NCBI GenBank assembly: GCA_902362275.1 | Contig: CABIWB010000002.1 | Location: 168,706-212,751, forward strand | Reading direction: 5' to 3' | Length of the DNA: 44,046 nucleotides | Source of the DNA: Coriobacteriaceae bacterium | Lineage (GTDB): Bacteria; Actinomycetota; Coriobacteriia; Coriobacteriales; Coriobacteriaceae | Position numbers and translations under genes: made by a program | Notes under the pieces: generated by a model | What the model saw: only the letters and a program-made list of their open reading frames with translations | The model's database searches: none | What the model was told of the DNA's origin: nothing | In this document: positions 24,484-33,400 of the stretch, in pieces | Layout of the letters: every line of letters starts with the position of its first letter | Numbering within the stretch: position 1 is the stretch's first letter

Positions 24484-25797
24484 ATGCAGGCACAGAAGGC
24501 GGAGGGAACCCGCGACCTTATCGGCGCCGAGATGCGCGCCTGGCAAAAGATGCAGCAGATTGCTGCCGGCGTGTTCGAGCCGTTTGGTTTTAAGCCCATC
24601 GAGACGCCCGCGATCGAGCAAGTGGACGTCTTTGTCCACGGTATCGGCCAGTCGACCGACGTCGTGCGCAAGGAGATGTTCCGCGTGTTTAGCGGCGCCA
24701 ACCTGGAGCGCGTCTTTAACGAGGGTACCGACACCAAGCTCAAGCCCAAGCAGCGCCTGGCACTTCGTCCCGAGGGCACGGCCGGTGTGGTGCGCGCCGT
24801 CGTGGAGAACAACCTGGTGCCCCAGGGCTCCACGCCGTTTAAGGCTTACTACGCCGAGGCCATGTTCCGCGGCGAGCGTCCCCAGAAGGGCCGCCTGCGC
24901 CAGTTCCATCAGGTGGGCATCGAGTGGCTCGGCGCACCCGATCCGGCGGTAGACGCCGAGTGCATCATCATGCTCATGGAGTTCTATAAGCGCCTTGGGT
25001 TCGATCTTTCCAAGCTCCGTCTGCTCATCAACTCGATGGGTGACGCCCAGTGCCGTCCGGCTTACCGCGAGCAGGTTAAGCAGTTCATCCTCGATCACGC
25101 AGACGAGATGTGCGACGAGTGCCGCGAGCGCGCCGAGCTCAACCCGCTGCGCGCCTTCGACTGCAAGAACGACCACTGCCGCGAGATCATGGCCGACGCG
25201 CCGCTGATGGGCGACAACCTGTGCGACGAGTGCCGCGAACACTACGAGCAAGTCAAGCGCTATCTGGATGCCGCCGGTATCGAGTATGTCGAGGATCCCA
25301 CCTTGGTGCGCGGCCTGGACTACTACACCCGTACCGTCTTTGAGGTCGAGGCCCCCGGCGCCGGCGTCGGCTCCATCGGCGGCGGCGGCCGCTACGACGG
25401 CCTGGTCGAGCTCGAGGGCGGCAAGCCCACGGCCGGCGTCGGCTTCGCCGTCGGTTTTGAGCGCGCCCTGCTGGCCCTGCAGGCCTTTGGCAGCGATTTG
25501 GGTGCCGAGGAGGCCCCGTGCGTCTATGTCGCCAACGCCGGCAAGGAGCTGCGCCAGAACGTCTTTGCCATTACGCAGGAGCTTCGCGCCGCAGGCATCG
25601 TGACCGAGGCCGACTATCAGGGCCGTTCGCTCAAGGCCCAGTTTAAGCAGGCCGATAAGGTAGGTGCCAAGCTCATCCTGGTCCTGGGCGGCGACGAGCT
25701 TGCCGCCGGCAAGGTCAAGGTGCGCGACATGGAGAGCCATGACGAGGTGCTGGTCGATCTGGCCAACGTCGTCGAGGCGGTTCGCGAGCGCCTGTAG
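24484..25797 (+). CDS. hisS: Histidyl-tRNA synthetase
   Basis: A 437-residue class II synthetase that charges tRNA-His in the cytosol. Motif 2 is seen in LALRPEGTAGVVRA, the histidine-binding loops in LVRGLDYYTRTVFEV and GGGGRYDGL, and motif 3 in GVGFAVGFERALLAL; the C-terminal anticodon-binding domain covers ~335-437. The insertion domain carries Cys pairs CDECRERAEL...CKNDHC and CDECREHY, a likely structural zinc site seen in many Gram-positive HisRS. ATG 24484 with GAAAGGTG upstream is chosen over TTG 24478. aspS, often its neighbour, is 16 kb away here. Confidence 0.96.
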   Translation: MQAQKAEGTRDLIGAEMRAWQKMQQIAAGVFEPFGFKPIETPAIEQVDVFVHGIGQSTDVVRKEMFRVFSGANLERVFNEGTDTKLKPKQRLALRPEGTAGVVRAVVENNLVPQGSTPFKAYYAEAMFRGERPQKGRLRQFHQVGIEWLGAPDPAVDAECIIMLMEFYKRLGFDLSKLRLLINSMGDAQCRPAYREQVKQFILDHADEMCDECRERAELNPLRAFDCKNDHCREIMADAPLMGDNLCDECREHYEQVKRYLDAAGIEYVEDPTLVRGLDYYTRTVFEVEAPGAGVGSIGGGGRYDGLVELEGGKPTAGVGFAVGFERALLALQAFGSDLGAEEAPCVYVANAGKELRQNVFAITQELRAAGIVTEADYQGRSLKAQFKQADKVGAKLILVLGGDELAAGKVKVRDMESHDEVLVDLANVVEAVRERL

Positions 25798-25854
25798 CGC
25801 ATCTTTTTGAGCTGCGGGCCCGCTTAAGTGTCCCGTCCATTGCGAGCGATTGTT

Positions 25855-25894
25855 ACGGGGGTGTTTCGCATTTATGCGGAATGCCCCCGTTTGT
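25855..25894 (+). terminator. Terminator of hisS
   Basis: Fourteen or more pairs (several G-U) join 25855-25869 with 25876-25890 around an ATTTAT loop, followed by TTTGTG. It lies 58 bases past the hisS stop codon. Confidence 0.75.
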
Positions 25895-25944
25895 GTATGC
25901 CGTCCACCGAGAAATACGACCATTTAGAGCAAAAACCCTTGCAA

Positions 25945-26010
25945 TGCAGAAAATACTTTTGTGTGGTAAAGCGCAATCAGTGTCGAAAGTATTTCTCAAG
26001 CGCCTATAAT
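25945..26010 (+). promoter_or_regulatory. ppc promoter with direct repeats
   Basis: TATAAT at 26005-26010 is a perfect -10. Two related 17-mers, TGCAGAAAATACTTTTG (25945-25961) and TGTCGAAAGTATTTCTC (25981-25997), are 36 bases apart; the second overlaps the -35 position, and the AAATACTTT/AAAGTATTT cores are also inverted to each other. This is what an operator pair for a regulator of ppc would look like; the regulator is unknown. Confidence 0.5.
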
Positions 26011-26054
26011 GAATACCGCATGTTACGTGCATAGAAGGAGGAATGGGAGGAAAC

Positions 26055-28868
26055 GTGGCTGAGAACCTAAGCAACCAGTCTGTACCCGAAGCCACGGCGC
26101 GCGTCGCTGCCGTGGTCAACCGCCTCGTTAACCGAATCGGCTCGAATGCCGAGTCCAGGGAGCGTCTCGCCGAGATCGAGATCCCCGAGGAGCTGCGCGA
26201 TAATCTGGCGCTGTTCCTGCGCCTGGAGCATCGTGTGCTTAGCGAGTATGATCCCGAGATCGCGGACCTGTTCGACAAAATCCTGTCGGCCGAAATCGTG
26301 GTCAATGCCGGCAACCCCGGTACCCGTGCTGCCGACGAGGCCGTCGACGAGCAGGGCGTGCCCACCGCCGACGAGCCCACCGCCGTGGCATTTCGTGAGG
26401 TCGTCGATTTGATCGACAGTCTGCCGCTCGATAAGCAGCAGGTTATCGTTCGCGCCTTTACGAGCTTCTTCCACCTGGCAAACCTGTCGGAGGAGAACTA
26501 CCGTGTGGCGCAGCTGCGCGAGCGCGAGGCCGGCGCATCGACCGATACCGAGGTCGATCCCGCCAACGAGCTCACCGTCGCCTATCACCAGTTGGTAAAC
26601 GAGATGGGTGTTGAGGGCGCCAACGAGCTGCTCGGCAAGCTCGAGTTCCACCCTGTCTTTACCGCACATCCCACCGAGGCCCGTCGTAAGGCCGTCGAGG
26701 GCAAGATTCGCCGTATCTCCAACCTGCTGGAGGAGCGTCCGCGCCTGGGCGGCTCCGACCTGGTGGAGAACGAGCGCCATATGCTGCAGGAGATCGACGC
26801 CTTGGTGCGTACGAGCCCCATCGCGCTCAAGAAGCCCACGCCGGTCGAGGAAGCCGATACTATCATCGACATCTTCGATAACACGTTGTTCGACGTCATC
26901 CCCGTTATCTATCGTCGTTTTGACGACTGGGTGCTGGGCGACAAGGCCGGTACCGTGCCGTCGCTGTGCCCGGCGTTCTTCCATCCCGGCAGCTGGATCG
27001 GTTCCGACCGCGACGGTAACCCCAACGTCACCGCCAAGGTGAGCCGTGAGGTCGCCGCCAAGTACTTCACTCACATGGTGCTCAAGCTCGAGGACAAGTG
27101 CCGCCGCATCGGCCGCAACCTCACGCTCGAGGCCACCTACAGCAAGCCTTCTGCTGAACTCATTAACCTGTGGAACCATCAGGTCGAGATGAGCCCTCGG
27201 TACACGGCTCGCGCTGAGCTGATCTCCGAGCACGAGCCGCATCGCGCCGTCATGCTCGTCATGGCTGACCGTCTGAACGCCACCGTGCGCCGTATCACCG
27301 ACACCATGTACCACAGCGCCGATGAATTCCTGGAGGACCTGCGCGTCGTCCAGCGATCGCTGGCCGCCTGCGGCGCCGTCCGTGCTGCCTACGGCCCGGT
27401 CCAGACCATCATCTGGCAGGTCGAGTCCTTCGGCTTCCATATGGTTGAGATGGAGTTCCGTCAGCACTCCGTGGTGCATGCCCGCGCCCTCAAGGATATC
27501 CACGAGAACGGTATCCATGGCGACCTGCAGCCCATGACGCGCGAGGTCATCGACACCTTCCGTGCCATCGGTGCCATCCAAAAGCGCTACGGCAAGAAGA
27601 TGGCGCACCGCTACATCATATCGTTTACCAAGAGCGCCCAGCATGTGGCCGACGTCTTTGAGCTTGCCCACCTGTCCTTCGCACACGAGGAGGATGTCCC
27701 CGAGCTCGACGTGATCCCGCTGTTTGAGCAGCTCGAGGACCTCGAAGGCTGCGTCGACGTGCTCGACCAGATGCTTACGCTGCCCGTGGTGCAAAAGCGC
27801 CTTGCCCAGACCAACCGCCGCATGGAGGTCATGCTGGGCTACTCCGACTCCTCCAAGGATGCCGGTCCTACCACGGCTATGCTCGCACTGCACTCTGCGC
27901 AGGAGCGCATTGCCAAGTGGGCCGAGAAGAACGATATCGACCTGGTGCTCATGCACGGTCGCGGCGGTGCCGTGGGCCGTGGCGGCGGCCCGGCCAACAA
28001 GGCCGTTCTTGCGCAGCCCAAGGGTTCGGTCAACTGCTTCTTTAAGCTCACCGAGCAGGGCGAGGTCATCTTTGCCCGTTACGGCAACCGCACGCTGGCT
28101 CAGCGCCATGTTGAGTCCGTTGCCGCCGCAACGCTTTTGCAGTCGGCCCCGAGTGTCGAGAAGACCAACACCGAGACCACGCAGAAGTTCTGGGATATGG
28201 CCGAGAAGCTCAACACCGCAAGCCACGAGCGCTATCTGGACCTGCTGAACACCGAGGACTTTACACCGTGGTTCTCGACCGTGACGCCGCTGACCGAGGT
28301 CGGTCTGCTGCCGATCGGCTCGCGTCCCGCCAAGCGCGGCTTGGGTGCCAAGTCGCTCGACGACCTGCGTACCATTCCGTGGATCTTTAGCTGGAGCCAG
28401 GCGCGCATTAACCTGGCCGCTTGGTACGGCCTGGGCACCGCCTGCGAGCAGCTGGGCGATCTTGACCAGCTCAAGGCCGCCTACCAGGAGTGGCCGTTCT
28501 TCCGCACGTTCATCGACAACATCGAGATGTCGATTGCTAAGACCGATCAGCGCATTGCCAAGATGTATCTGCACTTGGGCGATCGCGATGATCTGTCCGA
28601 GAAGGTCTTTACCGAGATGCAGCTCACCCGTAAGTGGGTCCTTGCCATCGTCGGTGACGAGTGGCCACTGCAGCGTCGTCGCGTGCTCGGCTGCGCCGTT
28701 CGCGTGCGTAACCCCTACGTTGACGCTCTGTCCATCGCCCAGGTCCGCGCCCTTCGCGAGGTGCGTATGAACCAGGACGAGATGGCCGAGGAGAAGAAGG
28801 CCGAGTACATGAGCCTGATCCTTTCGACTGTGACCGGCGTCTCGGCAGGTCTACAGAACACGGGGTAA
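26055..28868 (+). CDS. ppc: Phosphoenolpyruvate carboxylase
   Basis: A 937-residue cytosolic enzyme that makes oxaloacetate from PEP and bicarbonate, replenishing C4 acids. Catalytic motifs: FTAHPTEARR with the essential His, GSDRDGNPNV, GYSDSSKDAG, and MHGRGGAVGRGGGP. The C-terminal QNTG end is canonical. GTG 26055 has GGGAGG (26045-26050) correctly placed; ATG 26043 is also in frame, but its AAGGAGGA site abuts it with no spacing. Length is normal for bacterial PEPC. Structured element B copy 1 begins 22 bases after the stop codon. Confidence 0.96.
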   Translation: MAENLSNQSVPEATARVAAVVNRLVNRIGSNAESRERLAEIEIPEELRDNLALFLRLEHRVLSEYDPEIADLFDKILSAEIVVNAGNPGTRAADEAVDEQGVPTADEPTAVAFREVVDLIDSLPLDKQQVIVRAFTSFFHLANLSEENYRVAQLREREAGASTDTEVDPANELTVAYHQLVNEMGVEGANELLGKLEFHPVFTAHPTEARRKAVEGKIRRISNLLEERPRLGGSDLVENERHMLQEIDALVRTSPIALKKPTPVEEADTIIDIFDNTLFDVIPVIYRRFDDWVLGDKAGTVPSLCPAFFHPGSWIGSDRDGNPNVTAKVSREVAAKYFTHMVLKLEDKCRRIGRNLTLEATYSKPSAELINLWNHQVEMSPRYTARAELISEHEPHRAVMLVMADRLNATVRRITDTMYHSADEFLEDLRVVQRSLAACGAVRAAYGPVQTIIWQVESFGFHMVEMEFRQHSVVHARALKDIHENGIHGDLQPMTREVIDTFRAIGAIQKRYGKKMAHRYIISFTKSAQHVADVFELAHLSFAHEEDVPELDVIPLFEQLEDLEGCVDVLDQMLTLPVVQKRLAQTNRRMEVMLGYSDSSKDAGPTTAMLALHSAQERIAKWAEKNDIDLVLMHGRGGAVGRGGGPANKAVLAQPKGSVNCFFKLTEQGEVIFARYGNRTLAQRHVESVAAATLLQSAPSVEKTNTETTQKFWDMAEKLNTASHERYLDLLNTEDFTPWFSTVTPLTEVGLLPIGSRPAKRGLGAKSLDDLRTIPWIFSWSQARINLAAWYGLGTACEQLGDLDQLKAAYQEWPFFRTFIDNIEMSIAKTDQRIAKMYLHLGDRDDLSEKVFTEMQLTRKWVLAIVGDEWPLQRRRVLGCAVRVRNPYVDALSIAQVRALREVRMNQDEMAEEKKAEYMSLILSTVTGVSAGLQNTG

Positions 28869-28889
28869 TAGATAGCCCTGGAGTCGTCC

Positions 28890-29016
28890 GGGCCCGCCAT
28901 AGGTTTACTTTTAGGCACGTCCTCGGACATGCAAGAAGCCCTCGCTGCGCACTTCGTGCGGCGAGGGCTTCTTGCGTCCTGCGGAGTGTGCCTAAAAGTA
29001 AACCTATGGCGGGCCC
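28890..29016 (+). ncRNA. Structured element B, copy 1 (candidate RNA or folded repeat)
   Basis: A perfect 29-bp outer inverted repeat (28890-28918 with 28988-29016) encloses box GTCCTCGGACATG (28919-28931), an inner 14-bp stem CAAGAAGCCCTCGC/GCGAGGGCTTCTTG (28932-28945, 28961-28974) capped by TGCGCACTTCGTGCG, and box CGTCCTGCGGAGTG (28975-28988). Copy 2 (38455-38569) has identical boxes and cap but different outer and inner stems that are again paired. It lies in the 3' flank of ppc. There is no T-run after it, so it is not a plain terminator. Confidence 0.65.
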
Positions 29017-29132
29017 TACGATGTCCGGTCTTCTGCGGATTACGGGCTGGGGGAAGAATGGCGCGCTTCGCGCCTGGCGATTGTGGAGTGCGCATTCGAT
29101 GGGCTGGTGCATTAATTCGGCTGATTATTTAA

Positions 29133-29192
29133 GTGTTGAACAACACTATTTTGAGGTGTTGAACAACACTATTTTGAGGTGTTGAACAACAC
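29133..29192. repeat. Three-unit palindromic array, operator-like
   Basis: GTGTTGAACAACAC occurs at 29133-29146, 29156-29169 and 29179-29192, each GTGTTG-AA-CAACAC, separated by identical 9-base TATTTTGAG spacers (period 23 bp). The units are short dyads suited to a dimeric repressor, roughly two helical turns apart. They lie ~100 bp upstream of the probable adhesin promoter. The tract from 29193 to 29570 is AT-rich with a long adhesin leader and no gene. Confidence 0.7.
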
Positions 29193-29294
29193 CATGGGTC
29201 GGACTTGGAATTGGAGACCTAAGAAACAGCGGTAGATTGCTATTTCAAGAAAATATGAAGATGTTTAAACAAATAGACAATATGCTGTATTCGA

Positions 29295-29323
29295 TTGCGT
29301 AAAAATGCATAGTGAGGTTAAAT
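29295..29323 (+). promoter_or_regulatory. Probable promoter of the adhesin gene
   Basis: TTGCGT (29295-29300) and TTAAAT (29318-29323) are 17 bases apart. This would give a 5' leader of ~240 bases before ATG 29571. The leader contains possible hairpins (GTCGAC...GTCGAC near 29478-29501; TCTTG-TTCGGG-CAAGA near 29513-29528) but matches no riboswitch class I know. Confidence 0.45.
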
Positions 29324-29570
29324 AATCGCATCCGTTGTCGATCAGAAAGTGTAGGCATCGCATCCATGCGTACGTTTGATGCGTGAACCGTAAACAACAT
29401 ACTTTTAGCTTCGGGTTCCCTGATTTGGGGCAGCGAGGCATTTCTGCTACGGTAGGTCAAATTCTGAGAAACCAAATAGTCGACACCGGTCTTTGGGTCG
29501 ACAGCGCCGCTTTCTTGTTCGGGCAAGAAGACGGCTTGTTACGTGCCATCGAAATGAGGGAGGAGTAATC

Positions 29571-30092
29571 ATGAAGTTCAAGAGGGGAAGAACTTCACGC
29601 GCTGTTGCGTATTTGATGAGCGCGGTCATGATCAGCCAGGCGCTGTTGTCGCCGGTGAGCACGGTGTATGCCAGCGCCGTTGATGACGATGCATCTCAGC
29701 AGGTCGCGGCAGAAACCGAAAAAGGTAATGTGGGGTCTTCCGACGGTAGCTCGAACGGACAAGATACGGGGACCGATGATACGACCGTAACCGATGACGC
29801 AAGCTCGAGTCATACCTCGGCTTCGGCGGATAATGCTGCCGAGCAAAGTGAAGTTGCCTCGACGCCGGCGAATGATGCTGCCGGGCAGAGTGAGGTTGCC
29901 TCGCGTTCTGTGGATGGATACAACCCCAATGCCGAGCCCATCGTGATTGACAGCAATACTAAACCGGGAAGCGCATCGGTTACTGTAGGCTTTTATAAGG
30001 ATAAAGACTATACACAAGAGCTCGGAACCGAAGCCCTTGGCGTGCATCAGACTGTTTATGGCATGGTCAACATTCAATTAATGGGTCGTTGA
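29571..30092 (+). CDS. N-terminal fragment of a giant surface adhesin
   Basis: A 173-residue fragment with a long signal peptide (basic MKFKRGRTSR, hydrophobic core, cleavage near VYASA), then a Ser/Asp/Thr-rich linker with two imperfect NDAA-QSEVAS-type repeats. ATG 29571 has GGAGGAG upstream. The frame ends at a TGA (30090-30092) because of an apparent one-base loss near CATTCAA (30071-30077): adding one T restores VNISINGSLKPTT and joins the next frame. Together with the pieces at 30089-30454 and 30496-36183 this was one gene. Confidence 0.8.
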   Translation: MKFKRGRTSRAVAYLMSAVMISQALLSPVSTVYASAVDDDASQQVAAETEKGNVGSSDGSSNGQDTGTDDTTVTDDASSSHTSASADNAAEQSEVASTPANDAAGQSEVASRSVDGYNPNAEPIVIDSNTKPGSASVTVGFYKDKDYTQELGTEALGVHQTVYGMVNIQLMGR

Positions 30093-30454
30093 AGCCGACT
30101 ACGGCAAATCCGAATTTCAAATATGTCTTCCCTGACAAGATTCATGTTGCGGACAACTCGGGAACCAACGTTGTCGACGGTCAGACCATGTATACGTGGA
30201 GTATCTCGGGCAATGAGTTTATCGTCAAATTGACCGAAGCGTTTTTTGATGCGCATAACAGCGAGATTTACACCAAGGCAGATTTTGAGTTTACGCTCGA
30301 TTCCGATAAGGTCGGCGATGACGGAAAGCTAAACGTGGTGTTTCCCGGAACTGGCACTACGGTCACTTTTACGCAAAAGAGGGTAACGTTAGCGGTAACA
30401 AAACCTGCCAGCTGTCTGCCGACGGCAAAAGCGTCTCCTACACCATTGACCTGA
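30089..30454 (+). pseudogene. Middle fragment of the surface adhesin, between two frameshifts
   Basis: The 121-codon frame continues the N-terminal adhesin domain (NPNFKYVFPDKIHVADNSG...), with no start signal of its own. After about 30375 it reads nonsense; switching to the third frame at the run CAAAAG (30374-30379) gives KEGNVSGNKTCQLSADGKSV and then the large downstream frame. One missing A would explain this. It is thus the second of two single-base losses, by real mutation or sequencing error. Confidence 0.75.
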
Positions 30455-30495
30455 ACTGCGAGACGAATGCCACGAATTTCAACCTTATTGACGAG

Positions 30496-33400
30496 TTGGG
30501 CGCAAATCTCAATTTCAATAACGACTTTAAGCTCGACGGCCAGAATATTGCTGCGAAAATCGATGGCAAGACGGCGACTATCAACCTGGATAAGCTGAGC
30601 AAGGGTAACCACAAGATTACCTACACGGCTTCCGTTGACCAGAAGGCGCTTGATGCTCTCAAGCCTGGCGCTAACGGAGACGCGGCGCTCGGCTCGATTG
30701 GCAACTCGGCCAAGTGGTCGTGGACTGGCAACCCTTCGGGAAATAGCAGTGAGACCACTCCTTCCATCAAATACGATCTGCTTGGCAACAAAAGCGCTGC
30801 CAGCAAAGACGGTACGTATGAGTGGACGGTCAACATTAATACTGGTTCGCTCAAAGCGGATATGAGTGGCTATACATTTACTGACGAGCTCAAGGATTCC
30901 AGTGCGCTGAAGTATGTCGGCGACTACAAAGTAATCGATGTCACTAACGGTGACGCTGTAGTCGGCTCGGGCAAACTCAATTCTTTGAGCGGGTCCTTTT
31001 CGTATACGTTTGGCAAGGACGCTAAAGACCATCAATACAAGATTGTGTACTCGACCAAGGTTAAAGATGGTGCGGCGTTTGGTACTTACGAGAACAGTGC
31101 GAAAATTACGGATAACAAGGGCAATGCCGACTCAACTTCGGGCTCGGTAAACTATAAGCCGAGTGGAGCCGCCAATGTAGAGAAGGTTCTGGTTGATGAG
31201 GTCGATGCTGACGGCTATGCAAAATGGCAGACCACCGTTAAGCTGAGCGAGCTTGCTTCGAGCTGCGATATTACCAAAGCAACGTTTTACGATGTCCCTG
31301 GTTTTGGGTGGAACGAGGGCGCCAATACCAAGGACAACATCTGGTTTGCGAACGATGCGGATCTTAAGCTGACCGCTGGCGGCAAGGAATTGGTTGCCGG
31401 CACGGACTATAACGTCACGTGGACCCAGGATTGGGGTAAAGAATCTTCGTCGCCTGAAGCTAAGAATTGTGGCTTGAAGATCACCTTCACTGACAAGGTC
31501 CAACAATATGTAGGCAAGACCGATGTCGTTGTGACCTATCGCACGCAGTGCAACGGTGGTGCAGGTACGTACAAGAACCGCGCTACGTTTAACGACGGCT
31601 ACGGCAACGTAAAGACCGACACGAAGACCTATGAGATTGAGAGCAAGCAGTCCACTGCCAAGGGAGGGTCTCTTGCGTGGGACCCGAACTTTGACTGGAG
31701 TAGGATTGACGCCAGTGACACCACAAAGGGCGCTTGGGTCGCCACGTGGACGGTACAGGCGAACTATGAGAGCTCGGATAAGACGAGCTATGGCAAGTAC
31801 GGCCTCAACGATACAAAGGGCAAGCCTATTACCATCAAAGATGACCTTGCGGGCATGACGTATGTTCCCGGCAGCGGCTCCTTTACCGTTTATGCGAACT
31901 ACGGAAATAGTGAAAATGGAGAAAACTGCAAGTCTACAGGTGAGCTTGATGCGCAGATAGCGAATGGAAAGCTGACTGCGAGCATCCCGACGGATAACGT
32001 TTTTGATGGCAAGGGCGAGGGAACTCACTGTGTGCGGGCGGATGTAACGTATAAGACCGCCGTCAAGGCGACTGCAGATCGGAAGGACCTGAGCTTTACC
32101 AATACGGTAAGCAGCGGTGCCGGTTCCGATAGCTACGGTAGCGCGACCGCGACCGTGACGGGCAAGCAATATGTCGTTGACAAGTCTGCGAACCACGACA
32201 GCAAGAACAACCTGGTCACGTATTCCATCAATGTGAATGACCAGGCACAAGACCTTATCCCTAACTCTGATGTCGTGACGCTTTCTGACACCCTGACCGG
32301 CAAGGCAGATCTTGTAGTCGATTCCGTTTCGGTCACGGATGCTCAGACGGGCAACAAGCTCACTGCTGATGAGTATGCCTATTCCATTAAGCAGGGGACA
32401 AGTAAAGACGGAAATCCTACGACCACGTTGACGTATATCCTTCCGGACTCACGTGCGCTCAAAGTGAGCTATAAGGTAGTGATTTCTGGCGAGATCGGGG
32501 AAACGGGCGAGCTGTCGAATCAGGCCGTGCTCGCGGGAAAAGAAGGCTGGTCTTCGTCAAATAAGGTTCCATATACCGTCGCCAAATCTGATGTGGACGC
32601 CGGTGGTATCGCCGCGTCGATTTCCATTCAGAAAGTGGACGGTTCTGCTCCCACTACGCCGCTTTCGGGTGCAACGTTCAAGCTGTACAAGGTGGCGGAT
32701 TTGGATGCCTTGGCTTCTGGATCTGCGGAGGATATCCAGAAGGCCGGAAAACTCGTTTCGACTGAGACATCGGACGACAAGGGCAAGATTGTCTTTGGCG
32801 GCGAGGGCGATCAGAAGCTCGAGACGTCCGTGTTGTACTACTTTAAAGAGACCGCCTCGCCCACTGGATTTATAAAAAACGGTGACATCACCTGCGTGGT
32901 GCTCAAGGGCAATGACGAGGATGCTTTTAATAAGGTCATCGCCAAGCTTAAGGAAAAGGGCGTTAATTACGAGACAAAGGCGAGCTATGTTCGCTACAAC
33001 ACGCCCACCTCTAATGCCCAGGCAGAGTTTAAAGCCAAAAAGGTGATGACGGGCGATAAGACTTCGCTGGCAGATGGCGAGTTCTCATTTGTGGCGAAAG
33101 ATGCCGCTGACAACGAGGTTGCACGTGGTGTCAACGACGCCAACGGCAACGTGACCATAACGGGCGACAAGCTTTCGTGGGACCAGTCTGGCACCTACGC
33201 TTACACGATCAGCGAGGAGCAGGGGTCCGCCAAGGGAGTCACCTATTCCACGGTCAAATATAAAGCTGTGGTGACAGTCGAGCGCCAGGGTACTTATGGC
33301 CCCCTGAAGGCAACGGTTGCATATCAGACAGAAGACGACACCCCGCTTGATACTGGCACACTGCCGACTTTCATTAATACTTACAAGACAACCAGCAACT

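Noticed and set aside
26067..28574. 835-codon open frame antisense to ppc
   Set aside because: It lies wholly opposite a perfectly conserved gene, has no ribosome site and reads as low-complexity His/Leu/Val-rich shadow of GC-rich codons.
29133..29192. CRISPR array
   Set aside because: Repeats are 14 bases and the 9-base spacers are identical to each other; no cas genes are present.
29331..29570. Known riboswitch (such as c-di-GMP) in the adhesin leader
   Set aside because: The leader has hairpins but lacks the conserved core sequences of the classes I can recall.
30371..30384. Programmed -1 frameshift at the A-run in the adhesin
   Set aside because: The CAAAAG context does not form a standard X-XXY-YYZ slippery heptamer in the incoming frame, and a second unrelated shift lies upstream; base loss explains both better.
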